From the NCBI RefSeq assembly GCF_047302285.1, contig NZ_CP154845.1, positions 2,418,001 through 2,482,000 on the forward strand: a stretch of 64,000 nucleotides of DNA. The letters are read 5' to 3'. The first letter of the stretch is position 1. Each line of letters opens with the position of its first letter. This DNA comes from Robertmurraya sp047302285 (lineage in GTDB: Bacteria; Bacillota; Bacilli; Bacillales; Cytobacillaceae). Positions 26,455-35,387 of this stretch are shown one piece after another. The notes under the pieces are model-generated. The model was not told the DNA's origin and did no database searches. It was given only the letters and a program-made list of their open reading frames with translations. The translations under genes and the position numbers were made by a program.

Positions 26455-26712
26455 TCAACTTATGCTCTTCTCTTCTCTCCTCCATACAAACATACATTGA
26501 GCAGAATAAGGTTCACCGTTAACTAAGTTCGTTTCTCTTCCTAAAACCAAATATTCGTTGCCATTATTTCGTTCAGTAATGGAAACAGCTTCAAAACTTT
26601 TCTTTGCTTGATCCATTTGTTGCAAAACACTATGTAGGTCATAGTCAAAGAAGTATGGGTCAGTTTTTTTAATCTTAGAATGAGCCCAATATCCTACAAA
26701 ATCTTTAGACAT
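26455..26712 (-). CDS. Hypothetical protein, 85 residues
   Basis: Soluble, no recognised domain (MSKDFVGYWAHSKIKK... FVWRREEKSIS). Ribosome site is weak (GGAATTAG). The composition looks like a real protein: ordered, with aromatic residues spaced through it and no low-complexity. Lone gene on the minus strand between MATE and an ABM protein. Confidence 0.5.
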   Translation of the reverse strand: MSKDFVGYWAHSKIKKTDPYFFDYDLHSVLQQMDQAKKSFEAVSITERNNGNEYLVLGRETNLVNGEPYSAQCMFVWRREEKSIS

Positions 26713-26902
26713 AAATTTCTAATTCCATCAGCGTTTTTGCTAATAAAACCTTCATTCCACGCCTTAAAATAGTCATTTAATATCTAGTTAATTACATTCA
26801 ACCTTCATTCTCCTTCTTATTAAAAGTAACCATTTAATGGAATGCTTCATGGTTAACTGAAATGAAATTATTTTAGTGGAAATTAAGACTTTTCAATACG
26901 AA

Positions 26903-27229
26903 TTACATTTCAAACGAATAATCTCTTTCAACTTTACAAACTCGAACTTTATAATTTTTATACCATTCTTTTCTACCTTTTTCTTGAGCTACTTTATGTA
27001 TAGAATGTTCTTTCCAAATCTTAATGTCATCTAGAGTTTGCCAATATGAAACCGTAATACCTAACTCATTATCTCTTGCGCTTTCAATTCCTAAAAATCC
27101 TGGTTGCTTTGCAGCCAACTCTTCCATTGTTTCTGCCATTTTTCCATATCCATTGTCACCATCTGTTCTTTCTGAAGTAAATATGACCGCATAATATGGT
27201 AGTTGTGGTGTTTTCTTATTACCGTTCAT
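26903..27229 (-). CDS. Antibiotic biosynthesis monooxygenase (ABM) domain protein
   Basis: 108 residues. The ABM fold is suggested by YYAVIFTSERTDGDNGYGKM, EELAAKQPGFLGIESARD, GITVSYWQTLDDIKIWKEHS and a C-terminal WYKNYKVRVCKVER strand. Members are small dimeric ferredoxin-like proteins, some acting on quinones or haem, many of unknown function. Stand-alone gene. Confidence 0.8.
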   Translation of the reverse strand: MNGNKKTPQLPYYAVIFTSERTDGDNGYGKMAETMEELAAKQPGFLGIESARDNELGITVSYWQTLDDIKIWKEHSIHKVAQEKGRKEWYKNYKVRVCKVERDYSFEM

Positions 27230-27394
27230 TTATTAATTCACATCCCATTTAGTTATGAAAATGATAAGTTATTAATCTGTACTGTTTATTCTTTACTTTC
27301 TAGGGAGAACTCCATTCGTAATTTTATGTAATCTTTTATTTAACAAACTTACAAACAGATATAGTGTTATTATAGCCACTGTAAACTGAATGAT

Positions 27395-27601
27395 TTATTT
27401 TAGCATTACATTTGGTGCATACGATGCCATCCAATTCCCACCGTAGTATATACAAATAGATGCGAAGATTATAGTAACCGTATAAGAAATACCCACACCT
27501 ATTATTTGGATTTTTGACATAACAGACAAAACTCTTTTATTTTTCAATATGGAAGTGATTGTTATTAATAAAAACAGCACAACCATTGAAATATTTTCCA
27601 T
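27395..27601 (-). CDS. Small membrane protein, 68 residues
   Basis: Two predicted membrane segments (ISMVVLFLLITITSIL and IIGVGISYTVTIIFASICIYY) around a short basic loop KNKRVLSVMSK. Upstream of ATG 27601 I see no convincing AGGAGG. Family not recognised; could be a type of small stress or immunity membrane protein but there is no context to say. Confidence 0.4.
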   Translation of the reverse strand: MENISMVVLFLLITITSILKNKRVLSVMSKIQIIGVGISYTVTIIFASICIYYGGNWMASYAPNVMLK

Positions 27602-27929
27602 ATATCGGTTTTGGACTATATAACAAATAAATACCTCCCAAAATCATTTTATATTAAGTAAAACTCAAAAAGTTACCAAAGCGGTGTTTGGTAATATTTC
27701 TTAATTTAGTGTTGTAAATCCGCATAAATCTGATGTTACTCCTCGTTGTACTAACCTGGCCCGTTAGTTCAATAACTTCAACTAAAAAGGACTTTTCCTT
27801 CTTTAAAAAAAGGCCCCTTTATAAGATTGCCTTTTGGGAGCACGATACTACCTCATGAGTTTGAAACTTTTACAACAAGTGTTCCGTAGAATATAGCAAA
27901 GTAACTTTACTCATTTGGAGGTAAATGAA
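27602..27929. other. Intergenic stretch without a recognisable gene
   Basis: 328 bases. Holds a short self-complementary tract (AAAAAGG and CCTTCTTT around 27785-27806, then AAAAAAAGGCCCC) that could be a decayed terminator or repeat. The last 30 bases contain the ribosome site TTGGAGGT of the next gene. No open frame with a ribosome site was found. Confidence 0.4.
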
Positions 27930-28391
27930 TTGGATAACCAAACTGATCATGTAAAATCCATTATAAGTGAGCTTCGAAGAACTGTTAGTGAACCCATTTT
28001 GAAGAAACTTAATTTAAACAAATGTGAACGGGTTGCAGACAAGTTAGGTTCCTTTTCAACAAATTGTGAAGATTGTCAGCAACAACTACTTGAATTGAAG
28101 AATCAGCTTATTCTAATAAAAGAAGATATAGCAACGATAGACGATACTAAAATAAAGCTCTTTCAACAATCATTAACTCACATCACTTCTCATCTTGAGA
28201 AAAAACATAAACTGATCCAAGAGGGACACTATCTTGCTATTTATATGTCCTTAGGGATGAGCCTAGGTCTGATGTTTGGATTAACGATATTTGACAATAT
28301 TGCTTTAGGAATACCGATTGGAATGTGTTTAGGGTTAGCAATCGGAACTGGATTGGATTCTGATGCAAAAAAGAAGGGCAAAACGATATAG
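27930..28391 (+). CDS. Hypothetical protein with helical domain and glycine-rich membrane hairpin
   Basis: 153 residues from TTG 27930, seven bases after GGAGGT. The N-terminal ~100 residues are helical and charged with cysteines at KCERV and NCEDCQQQLL; the C-terminal part (HYLAIYMSLGMSLGLMFGLTIF, then GIPIGMCLGLAIGTG) is two glycine-zipper-like membrane segments, ending DSDAKKKGKTI. I do not know the family's function. Single-gene unit with its own terminator. Confidence 0.65.
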   Translation: MDNQTDHVKSIISELRRTVSEPILKKLNLNKCERVADKLGSFSTNCEDCQQQLLELKNQLILIKEDIATIDDTKIKLFQQSLTHITSHLEKKHKLIQEGHYLAIYMSLGMSLGLMFGLTIFDNIALGIPIGMCLGLAIGTGLDSDAKKKGKTI

Positions 28392-28426
28392 TTTCTAAAT
28401 AGACGTGCCTGTCGACTACATGACTA

Positions 28427-28496
28427 AAAGCACAAAATAAAGGAGCTGCCCATTTACGAATGGTTCCTCCATTATTTTGTGCTTTTTATTTTTTGT
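28427..28496 (+). terminator. Long terminator hairpin
   Basis: Fourteen-base stem AAAGCACAAAATAA/TTATTTTGTGCTTT extended inside by GGAG/CTCC, then TTTTTATTTTTT. Confidence 0.85.
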
Positions 28497-28670
28497 GTTA
28501 CCCCGTTAGAGTATATCCAAACTTTTTAACTGTGAGTTTATTTCCCCACCCTTTTTCGATTGAGAATGGCTCCCGTACCATATAAGAATGCAACCCCAGC
28601 AATGGTGGTTATTAACACTCACACCTTTCCCTACCATCATAATCAATCTCAAAGATACAGTAAATATTAC

Positions 28671-29735
28671 TTAAGCCGAAAGTGCCCCATTCCCCTTAGT
28701 TCCTTTTCGTTGCAACAATACCGCTCCAATGACGATAAAGCCTTTAAACGCTTCTCTTAAAAACGGTGGAACACCAAATAAGTTTAATAGATTGTTCATA
28801 ACGGCGATGATAAGCATTCCATACACGGTTCCAAGGATGAATCCTCTTCCCCCGCTCATGCTCGTTCCGCCGACAACCGCAGCAGCAATCGCGTCCATTT
28901 CCATCCCTCTCCCAGCGTTCGAAAAGTCCATGGAACCAACTCGAGATACTTGGATAATCGCAGCAATCGAGACGAGTAATCCCATCAAAGCATAGACACG
29001 TAATTTTATCTTATCTACATTTACACCTGATAACTTTGCTGCTCGTTCATTCGATCCAACCGCAATGATTTGTCTTCCGAAGGTTGTACGTTTTGAGACA
29101 TAATAGAGAATGTACGCAATGATTGCCCAGTAGATAATTGGCATAATCATATAGTTTCCCATTTTAAAGCTCGCAATCTGTAAAAACTCTGTAGGGAGAG
29201 TCGTGTTGTAGCCTTGCATAAAGTGCTGGGTAACACTTCGGAAAATAAGCATTGCTCCTAACGTCACGATAAATGGAGGGACATTCCCTTTCGTAATTGT
29301 AACCCCAATCAGCGCCCCAAGAAGATAACCAAATACAAGCACGAGTACAATCGTTACAATAAATGCTGGAATACCGGTCATTCCAAGCATCCCGAGAATT
29401 CCTTTTGTCCCCGTATCAAGGAGAATCATCGAAAAAGCACCAGTCGCAACCAATGTCGATCCTACCGCTAAATCGATCCCACCAGTCATAATGACAAAGG
29501 TCATCCCAAGGGCAATAATGGCAATACTGGCATTATTTCTTAAAATATTGATCCAGTTATTGGTCCATGACTCAAACCAACTACCAAAAGAATCATAGTC
29601 AAATCCTAATACAAACGTTTGCAGGATAATCATAATAATAAGTGCGATAGCGGTGCTAAATAATGGTTCATTCGACCATCTATGTTTAAACCAACGAAAA
29701 AAATTCCGATCTTTTTCAACATTCGACTTGCTCAT
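28671..29735 (-). CDS. Sugar ABC transporter permease, RbsC type
   Basis: 354 residues, about nine hydrophobic segments, with the RbsC/AraH signatures NASIAIIALGMTFVIMTGGIDLAVGS and GVNVDKIKLRVYALMGLLVSIAAII, and VVGGTSMSGGRGFILGTVYGM. Its ATG overlaps the stop of the ATPase gene (ATGA at 29732-29735), so translation is coupled. Membrane part of the importer whose binding protein is at 31319-32302. No clear terminator follows. Confidence 0.9.
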   Translation of the reverse strand: MSKSNVEKDRNFFRWFKHRWSNEPLFSTAIALIIMIILQTFVLGFDYDSFGSWFESWTNNWINILRNNASIAIIALGMTFVIMTGGIDLAVGSTLVATGAFSMILLDTGTKGILGMLGMTGIPAFIVTIVLVLVFGYLLGALIGVTITKGNVPPFIVTLGAMLIFRSVTQHFMQGYNTTLPTEFLQIASFKMGNYMIMPIIYWAIIAYILYYVSKRTTFGRQIIAVGSNERAAKLSGVNVDKIKLRVYALMGLLVSIAAIIQVSRVGSMDFSNAGRGMEMDAIAAAVVGGTSMSGGRGFILGTVYGMLIIAVMNNLLNLFGVPPFLREAFKGFIVIGAVLLQRKGTKGNGALSA

Positions 29736-31243
29736 TGAAATGGCCCCTCCTCTTCATCTATCAATTTCCCACCGGTAGCCAGAGTCATGATTTGATGTTC
29801 CGTCATGTTTTGTCCTGATAACTCCCCTTGAATCACACCGTGATACATGACAAGGGCACGATCACAAACACGGATAATTTCATGGGCTTCACTGGATAGG
29901 ACAACGACAGCAATCTGTTCGTCGGCAAGCTGTAAAATGATATCATAAATATCTTCCTTCGCACCTACATCGACCCCTTGAGTAGGATTATCTAAGATAA
30001 GTAGCTTCGGATTAGCTGCTAACCATTTCGCTAACACAACCTTTTGCTGATTCCCCCCTGAAAGACTATTAATGCTGTCTGTCAGATCGCCCATTTTGAT
30101 TCGAAGCGCTTTTCGATGGCTCTCAAACACCTCTTGATGCTTCTCCGTTTGAATAATGCCCATTTTTGCAAACGTTGTCCACGTGACAATAGAAGCATTC
30201 TCAATAATATCCATGTCCTTGATAATCGCGTTTTCTTTTCTGTTACGTGGAAGGTAAGCAATTCCCTCATCAATAGCCTGTGTCGTGCTTCGAATCGTAA
30301 CTTGTTCACCATTTAAGAATATCTTTCCTTTTGGAATTCCTTCAGCACCGAATATGGTCTGAAAAAGTTCGCTTCGACCATCTCCGAGTAGACCGGTAAA
30401 TCCGACTACTTCTCCTGCTCGAATGGAAAAATCGACATTTTTGAAAAAGGTTTGCGAAGTTAGCCCTTCTACCCGTAAAACTTCTTCCCCTAGCTTCTTA
30501 TCTCGTCTTAATGACTCTGTTCTCACGTCGTATCCAACCATGAACCTTGCAAGGTCCTGGGTCGTTACATCCCTAACGTTACCTTCCGCTACCAAATTTC
30601 CATCACGAAGGACAGCATAGCGATTACATACCTCCATCACTTCATTCAATTTATGAGAGATAAAAATGATCCCAACATCATGCGTTTTCATCGTTCTCAT
30701 CATCGTAAAGACACGCTCTATCTCTTGATCAGTTAATGAGGTTGTTGGCTCATCCATTATAATAATAGAAGCATTCGTCATCATTGCTTTACATATTTCC
30801 ACGATTTGCTTATAGGAAGCATCAAGGTCATGAACCATCGTAGTCGGCTTTAAATCGATATTCATTTTCCGAAATATTTCTGCAGTTTGTTTCTTCATTT
30901 GTTCGAGGTCTAAGCTTCCACTCTTTGTCTTAAGCTCTCTACCAAGAAACATATTTTCGTAGATGGGTAAGTCATTTATCAGGTTTAATTCTTGGTGGAT
31001 AAAAGCGATTCCCTGATTTTGTGAATCTGCAGGGGTTTGAAAGTTTACTTGCTGATCATCGATGATAATCGATCCAGTATCTTGTTTGAAGACACCACCA
31101 AGGATATTCATTAATGTCGATTTACCAGCACCATTTTCCCCTAACAAAGCACATATTTCTCCACCTTTTATGGAAAAAGAAATGTCTTTTAATACCTCGT
31201 TACGACCAAAAGACTTGCGAATATGGTTCATTTCAACCTTCAT
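29732..31243 (-). CDS. Sugar ABC transporter ATPase with two nucleotide-binding domains, RbsA type
   Basis: 503 residues from ATG 31243 (TTG at 31276 opens the frame but has no site). First domain: Walker A GENGAGKST (about 35), signature SYKQIVEI, Walker B IIMDEPTTSLT. Second domain: degenerate Walker A GLLGDGRSE, signature LSGGNQQKVVLAKWL, LLILDNPTQGVD. The degenerate second P-loop is normal for RbsA/MglA proteins. Energises uptake of a sugar or polyol. Confidence 0.92.
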   Translation of the reverse strand: MKVEMNHIRKSFGRNEVLKDISFSIKGGEICALLGENGAGKSTLMNILGGVFKQDTGSIIIDDQQVNFQTPADSQNQGIAFIHQELNLINDLPIYENMFLGRELKTKSGSLDLEQMKKQTAEIFRKMNIDLKPTTMVHDLDASYKQIVEICKAMMTNASIIIMDEPTTSLTDQEIERVFTMMRTMKTHDVGIIFISHKLNEVMEVCNRYAVLRDGNLVAEGNVRDVTTQDLARFMVGYDVRTESLRRDKKLGEEVLRVEGLTSQTFFKNVDFSIRAGEVVGFTGLLGDGRSELFQTIFGAEGIPKGKIFLNGEQVTIRSTTQAIDEGIAYLPRNRKENAIIKDMDIIENASIVTWTTFAKMGIIQTEKHQEVFESHRKALRIKMGDLTDSINSLSGGNQQKVVLAKWLAANPKLLILDNPTQGVDVGAKEDIYDIILQLADEQIAVVVLSSEAHEIIRVCDRALVMYHGVIQGELSGQNMTEHQIMTLATGGKLIDEEEGPFQ

Positions 31244-31274
31244 GTCATCACTTCCATAGGATTGATTATGTATC

Positions 31275-31309
31275 AAAAGAGAGGGCTACAGCCCCGCCAT
31301 ACCCTCTCT
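31275..31309 (-). terminator. Weak intercistronic terminator between binding protein and ATPase
   Basis: Eight-base stem AGAGAGGG/CCCTCTCT then TTTT only. Such leaky hairpins after a binding-protein gene reduce expression of the downstream ATPase and permease. Confidence 0.6.
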
Positions 31310-31318
31310 CATCCAACT

Positions 31319-32302
31319 TTAATAAGGTGATCCCTCGTCTATAAACTGTTCATAATTATCTCTATCGACAATCGTTGTAGGGATAATCGTTACTTCATCA
31401 ACGGACTCCCCTTTTAATACTTTAACCGCAATATCGACAGCATCCTTGACCATTGCTGGACTATAAAGGGCAGATTGAATCCAAAGATCCTCATTTTCTG
31501 GCATCATCTTGAAATACTCTTGCATACCTCCGCCACCTGTTACAACTTGTATATCTGTACGACCAGATTCATTAATCGCCTGTAGGACACCGATCGACGT
31601 CTCATCATCCATAGAATAAACAGCATCAATTTGACTATTACTTGTTAAAATATCCGCAAAGTCCTTTAATCCATCTTCTCTTGTAAATTGAGTTGCATAG
31701 GTTAATAGATTCATATCTGGGGCAAGTTGTTCCATCGTTTCAACAAACCCTTTTCCTCTTAATTCAGAAACTGAACCAGAAGATGGAACCTCTAGAATAA
31801 CGACATTTCCTTCTGTTCCAATTTTATCAACGATATAGTTCGCTCCTTGGACTCCCATATCTTCATTATCCCCAGCTACTCGGTAAACCCCATCAACGTT
31901 AATGGCGATGTCAAAGTTCACGACTTCGATTCCTTCATCGATGGCTCTTTGAATCGGTACCTCCATGCCTTCCCATTGTGGAAATGCGACAATCGCTTCT
32001 GCTCCCCATGTCATTAAATCATCAAGCTGGGAAGTCATCTCTTCCGCATTTGTACTTGTTTGAATTTGGTACTCAATTTCTTCAGACAATTCTTTCGCTC
32101 GTGCTTCGGCATGATAGGCAACTGCTGCCACCCAACCATGAGTAACCGCTGGTGCTAAAATTCCGATTTTATACTTATCTCCACTTTCATCATTGGCCCC
32201 ATCACTTCCAGAATTATCACTAGCTGGCTCACTATTACATGCGGCTAAAACAGGCATCAAAACTAACACAAGTAATGCAAATAGCTTTAAAGCTTTTTTC
32301 AT
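31319..32302 (-). CDS. Sugar ABC transporter substrate-binding lipoprotein, RbsB type
   Basis: 327 residues. Lipoprotein signal MKKALKLFALLVLVLMPVLAAC (lipobox LAAC, cysteine about 22), then a charged linker and a type I periplasmic-binding fold (KIGILAPAVTHGWVAAVAYHAEARA..., VVNFDIAINVDGVYRVAGDN, QVVTGGGGMQEYFK). Ribosome site AGGGGGT. Family binds pentoses, hexoses or cyclitols; ligand not deducible. It follows the second dehydrogenase by a 104-base gap containing a cre-like site and a hairpin. Confidence 0.9.
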   Translation of the reverse strand: MKKALKLFALLVLVLMPVLAACNSEPASDNSGSDGANDESGDKYKIGILAPAVTHGWVAAVAYHAEARAKELSEEIEYQIQTSTNAEEMTSQLDDLMTWGAEAIVAFPQWEGMEVPIQRAIDEGIEVVNFDIAINVDGVYRVAGDNEDMGVQGANYIVDKIGTEGNVVILEVPSSGSVSELRGKGFVETMEQLAPDMNLLTYATQFTREDGLKDFADILTSNSQIDAVYSMDDETSIGVLQAINESGRTDIQVVTGGGGMQEYFKMMPENEDLWIQSALYSPAMVKDAVDIAVKVLKGESVDEVTIIPTTIVDRDNYEQFIDEGSPY

Positions 32303-32344
32303 TCGAAATTACCCCCTAATCATATTGATGAATCTATTGAGTCG

Positions 32345-32398
32345 ATTTCATAACCATTTGTTTGTTATGAAATAGAATCCGGTTTTAAGCGCTTACAT
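32345..32398 (-). promoter_or_regulatory. Leader hairpin and candidate cre site upstream of the binding protein gene
   Basis: A 10-base perfect stem ATTTCATAAC/GTTATGAAAT with nine-base loop (32345-32373) lacks a T-tract, so it is not a terminator; it may protect or process the mRNA before the binding-protein gene. ATGTAAGCGCTTAAA (32384-32398, minus) fits the cre consensus with one mismatch, so CcpA may act inside the operon. Confidence 0.5.
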
Positions 32399-32406
32399 TC
32401 AAGGTG

Positions 32407-33384
32407 TTACATGCGAATTTGATGCCCTTTTTCTAATGAAGTTTCTATTGCCTTCATGAGCTTCAACGTATAGAGCACATCTTTCAAAGGAATAACGGTG
32501 TTTGCTTCATTATTTTCTAAACAATTGATAAAGTACGATAGTTCATTTTGAAATGCGTTCTCTTGAGGAATTACGATAGTAGATTTAGAGTCTTTCGTGT
32601 AGTAGATCATGGAGCTTTGACTGATTTTTTCTATATTTGCTCCAGCTGAGAGGTGGAAGTCGATTGTATGATCGAAAGCTTGAGCGCGAAAAGACATCGT
32701 AAATGGATAAGTTTCTGGCGTTCTTTGAGATGCTTCTACAAAAGCCTTTACACCATTTGTTAACGTGAGTGTTGTCATAATATGATCCCATGCACCATGT
32801 GAATTTTTCGTACCTACTGCATATACCTCTTCAACTTCACCTAAAAGATAGGAGATAAAGTCAATATCGTGTATATGCAAATCATAAAGTGCCCCACCAC
32901 TTTTTAATGGGTCCTTAAACCAATGACTCCACTGCGGTGTTTGTCCGAGGCGACCTGCATGGATCACATCGATGTTAGCGATTTTTCCCGTATCATAATA
33001 AGACTTTATCGTTTTATATTCCGGCCAAAACCGTAACACATGGGCGACAAATAAATTCACATCATTCCTTTCAACCTCATTCATGATACTTTCCACTGAT
33101 TCAATTGATAACGAGAGTGGTTTTTCACAAATGATATCTTTCCCTGCCTGGGCCGCCTTGATAATGAATTCTTCGTGTAAAAAAGTTGGTAAACAAATGT
33201 CAATCAACTCGATATCTGGATTATTCAGGACTTCTTCATAAGTTGAAAGAAATATTCCTTTTGGAATCGACTGTACTTCATTTCTTGTACAAATGGCGAC
33301 AACGTTAGCGTTTTCAATTTGTTGATAAGCATCAAAATGGGTTTTACCGATAAAGCCCCATCCGATTAGACCAATGTTCTTCAT
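32407..33384 (-). CDS. Gfo/Idh/MocA-family oxidoreductase
   Basis: 325 residues. Rossmann start KNIGLIGWGFIGKTHFDAYQ (GxGxxG-type as GWGFIG), the EKPLSLS motif (residues about 95-101, EKP lysine is catalytic) and the C-terminal DLHIHDIDFISYLLGEVEEV block. These enzymes oxidise sugars or cyclitols with NAD(P). Sixteen bases downstream of the TIM-barrel gene and upstream of the ABC genes, all one operon. Substrate unknown. Confidence 0.88.
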   Translation of the reverse strand: MKNIGLIGWGFIGKTHFDAYQQIENANVVAICTRNEVQSIPKGIFLSTYEEVLNNPDIELIDICLPTFLHEEFIIKAAQAGKDIICEKPLSLSIESVESIMNEVERNDVNLFVAHVLRFWPEYKTIKSYYDTGKIANIDVIHAGRLGQTPQWSHWFKDPLKSGGALYDLHIHDIDFISYLLGEVEEVYAVGTKNSHGAWDHIMTTLTLTNGVKAFVEASQRTPETYPFTMSFRAQAFDHTIDFHLSAGANIEKISQSSMIYYTKDSKSTIVIPQENAFQNELSYFINCLENNEANTVIPLKDVLYTLKLMKAIETSLEKGHQIRM

Positions 33385-33399
33385 GATACTCCTCCCTAT

Positions 33400-34206
33400 T
33401 TAACGAAGAATGCGAGAAAGATAGTTGAAGGATCGTTGAACACTTTCATTAACTTCTTGAAGATTACTAGGACCCTCAGGTGTAAATTCAATTTCTACGC
33501 TTATCGGCCCCTTATAATTCGCTTTTGTAAGGGTATGGAAGATTTGCCGAAAATCGACTTTCCCATCTCCGATAGCTGGAAAATTCCATTCATGGTTGGC
33601 CCCTAATTTATCTTTCAAATGAATAAATTCAACATACCCTATCGATGCTTCCAAGTCCTCATACGGTAGGACATCGCCATAAAAGATAACGTTTGCCGTA
33701 TCGTAGTTAATTTTAGCCCGATTGGATAGAGAGTGAACCAGTTTCTTCAAAGCTACTCCGGTCGCATAGTTATTTCCGTGTGTTTCGATGACGAGAACTT
33801 TATTTAATCGCTCACACTTTTCGATAATAGGTTGTAAATTTTGAACTAATTTTCTTTCATCCTCAATAACATCACTGTCATCATGAGCATCACCAGTAGC
33901 GGTCACAATATATTTGCAACCAAATGCATTTGCTAAATCAATACTTTTTAATAAATTGGCAATGCCATCTTCTCGCATGACATTGCTATGAGCACCTATG
34001 CCAATACATTTCATTCGATATTCGTGAAGCAGCTCCTTAATGTCATCTAATTCTTGTTCTGACATGTCAGGTAATACATGAGCAGTATGGTCTTTAACAG
34101 CCGCAAGTTCAATTTGCGTAAATCCAGCTCTACTTGCCCCTTTAACAGCATCTTCTAGAGAAAAACCATGGTACGTATTTGAATTAATGGCTAATTGATG
34201 AATCAT
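33400..34206 (-). CDS. Sugar phosphate isomerase/epimerase-like TIM-barrel protein
   Basis: 268 residues of the xylose isomerase-like (AP endonuclease 2) superfamily. Metal-site elements: IETHGNNYATG (Glu, about 145), INYDTANVIFYG (Asp, about 170), IHLKDKL (His, about 200) and a C-terminal VEIEF glutamate. First gene after operators 34226-34239 and 34304-34317, so it heads the catabolic and transport operon. Start ATG 34206 behind AAAGGAGG. Probably isomerises or epimerises the keto-sugar made by a Gfo/Idh partner. Confidence 0.87.
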   Translation of the reverse strand: MIHQLAINSNTYHGFSLEDAVKGASRAGFTQIELAAVKDHTAHVLPDMSEQELDDIKELLHEYRMKCIGIGAHSNVMREDGIANLLKSIDLANAFGCKYIVTATGDAHDDSDVIEDERKLVQNLQPIIEKCERLNKVLVIETHGNNYATGVALKKLVHSLSNRAKINYDTANVIFYGDVLPYEDLEASIGYVEFIHLKDKLGANHEWNFPAIGDGKVDFRQIFHTLTKANYKGPISVEIEFTPEGPSNLQEVNESVQRSFNYLSRILR

Positions 34207-34225
34207 ATTAGCCTCCTTTCAAACA

Positions 34226-34239
34226 TGTAATTGATTACA
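34226..34239 (-). promoter_or_regulatory. LacI-type operator, copy 1
   Basis: TGTAATTGATTACA, a perfect TGTAA/TTACA inverted repeat, 20 bases before the TIM-barrel start codon. The centre TTGA lacks CG, so it does not fit the cre consensus and is better ascribed to the local LacI protein. Confidence 0.65.
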
Positions 34240-34303
34240 ATATTCGTAGAAATTAATATTACAATGATGAAAACGGTATCAAAATAGTCATGGTAATTAT
34301 ATA

Positions 34304-34317
34304 TGTAATCCGTTACA
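34304..34317 (-). promoter_or_regulatory. LacI-type operator, copy 2
   Basis: TGTAATCCGTTACA, 78 bases centre to centre from copy 1; two sites in the same leader would suit repression by looping. Confidence 0.65.
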
Positions 34318-34369
34318 TCTATAGTAAAAGAAAATTCTGACTTCGTCAATTCCATTATTTAAGGTGTTG

Positions 34370-35374
34370 CTACTGTAGCATTTTTTCAATTACCCTTAAT
34401 GTCGCAATCGCTTGTTGCCCTGTGATGGCTGGTTCTTTGTCATGTACAATCGAATCAACAAAGGCATCAATTACTCCACTACTCGTTTGGTTATCATTTG
34501 TTTGAATCGATTCTAATGGATGTCTAATCACTTCCCCTTCTTTTGTTTCAATCAATAACGGCGCGTCTGCGTCTTGGTAGATTTTGATGATTCCTTTTTG
34601 ACAATATATGGTCGTAGAGTTGTCCTCAGAACCGTAATATGTCCATGAAAATGAGGCAGTTCCTAATCTTCCTTTTTTCGTTTTTAACGCACAGACAACA
34701 TTATCACAAACCTCAATTGGTTTCCCGTGTTCATCCACTTTATCTAAGGCACCATGAAAGGCATGAACTTCGTCAATTTCATCATTCAATAAAAAATGAA
34801 TTAAATCAATTTTATGGATGCCCAAATCACCTGCAACACCAGTAAATGAACGTTCTTTTTTAAAAAACCAGGTTGAATTACTTTTGTTCACACCCCATGA
34901 TTCAGGACCTTCATGACCGAAAGTAGTCTTAAAAGTTAGTACCTCACCTAATTCTTTTCTATCAATTAACTCTTTAGCCTTTTGGTGTGCCTTCGTGAAG
35001 CGTTGATTATGAGCGACCATTAATTTTTTTCCTGATTTTTTTTGTGCTTTAAGAATTTCTTCCGCATGTTTCACTGTTGTCGCTAATGGTTTTTCACATA
35101 ACACATGCTTTCCATTTAATAATGCTTGTGAAGTATGAATATGATGTACATCATTGGTTGAGCAATCACTAATCGCTACAATCGTAGGATCGGTGTAAAG
35201 TTCTTCTACAGATTTGGCTACTTGACCATCAAATTTTTTTGCAAGTTTAATCGCTCTTTCCTCATTGCGATCATAGAAAACAATTTGATCTACATAAGCG
35301 TTTGCTTTGTATTCTGGCGCATGACGGTGCATGGCAATTGAACCACAACCAATAATTCCTACCTTTATGCCCAA
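34370..35374 (-). CDS. Gfo/Idh/MocA-family oxidoreductase
   Basis: 334 residues from TTG 35374, nine bases after AAGGAG (which overlaps the lacI stop); the ATG four codons earlier is too close to the site. KVGIIGCGSIAMHRHAPEYK is the Rossmann GxGxxA start, CEKPLATT holds the catalytic EKP, and GDLGIHKIDLIHFLL the second metal or substrate block. Shares only family-level similarity with the other dehydrogenase here. Co-transcribed with lacI. Confidence 0.88.
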   Translation of the reverse strand: MGIKVGIIGCGSIAMHRHAPEYKANAYVDQIVFYDRNEERAIKLAKKFDGQVAKSVEELYTDPTIVAISDCSTNDVHHIHTSQALLNGKHVLCEKPLATTVKHAEEILKAQKKSGKKLMVAHNQRFTKAHQKAKELIDRKELGEVLTFKTTFGHEGPESWGVNKSNSTWFFKKERSFTGVAGDLGIHKIDLIHFLLNDEIDEVHAFHGALDKVDEHGKPIEVCDNVVCALKTKKGRLGTASFSWTYYGSEDNSTTIYCQKGIIKIYQDADAPLLIETKEGEVIRHPLESIQTNDNQTSSGVIDAFVDSIVHDKEPAITGQQAIATLRVIEKMLQ

Positions 35375-35387
35375 AATGCTCATCTCC

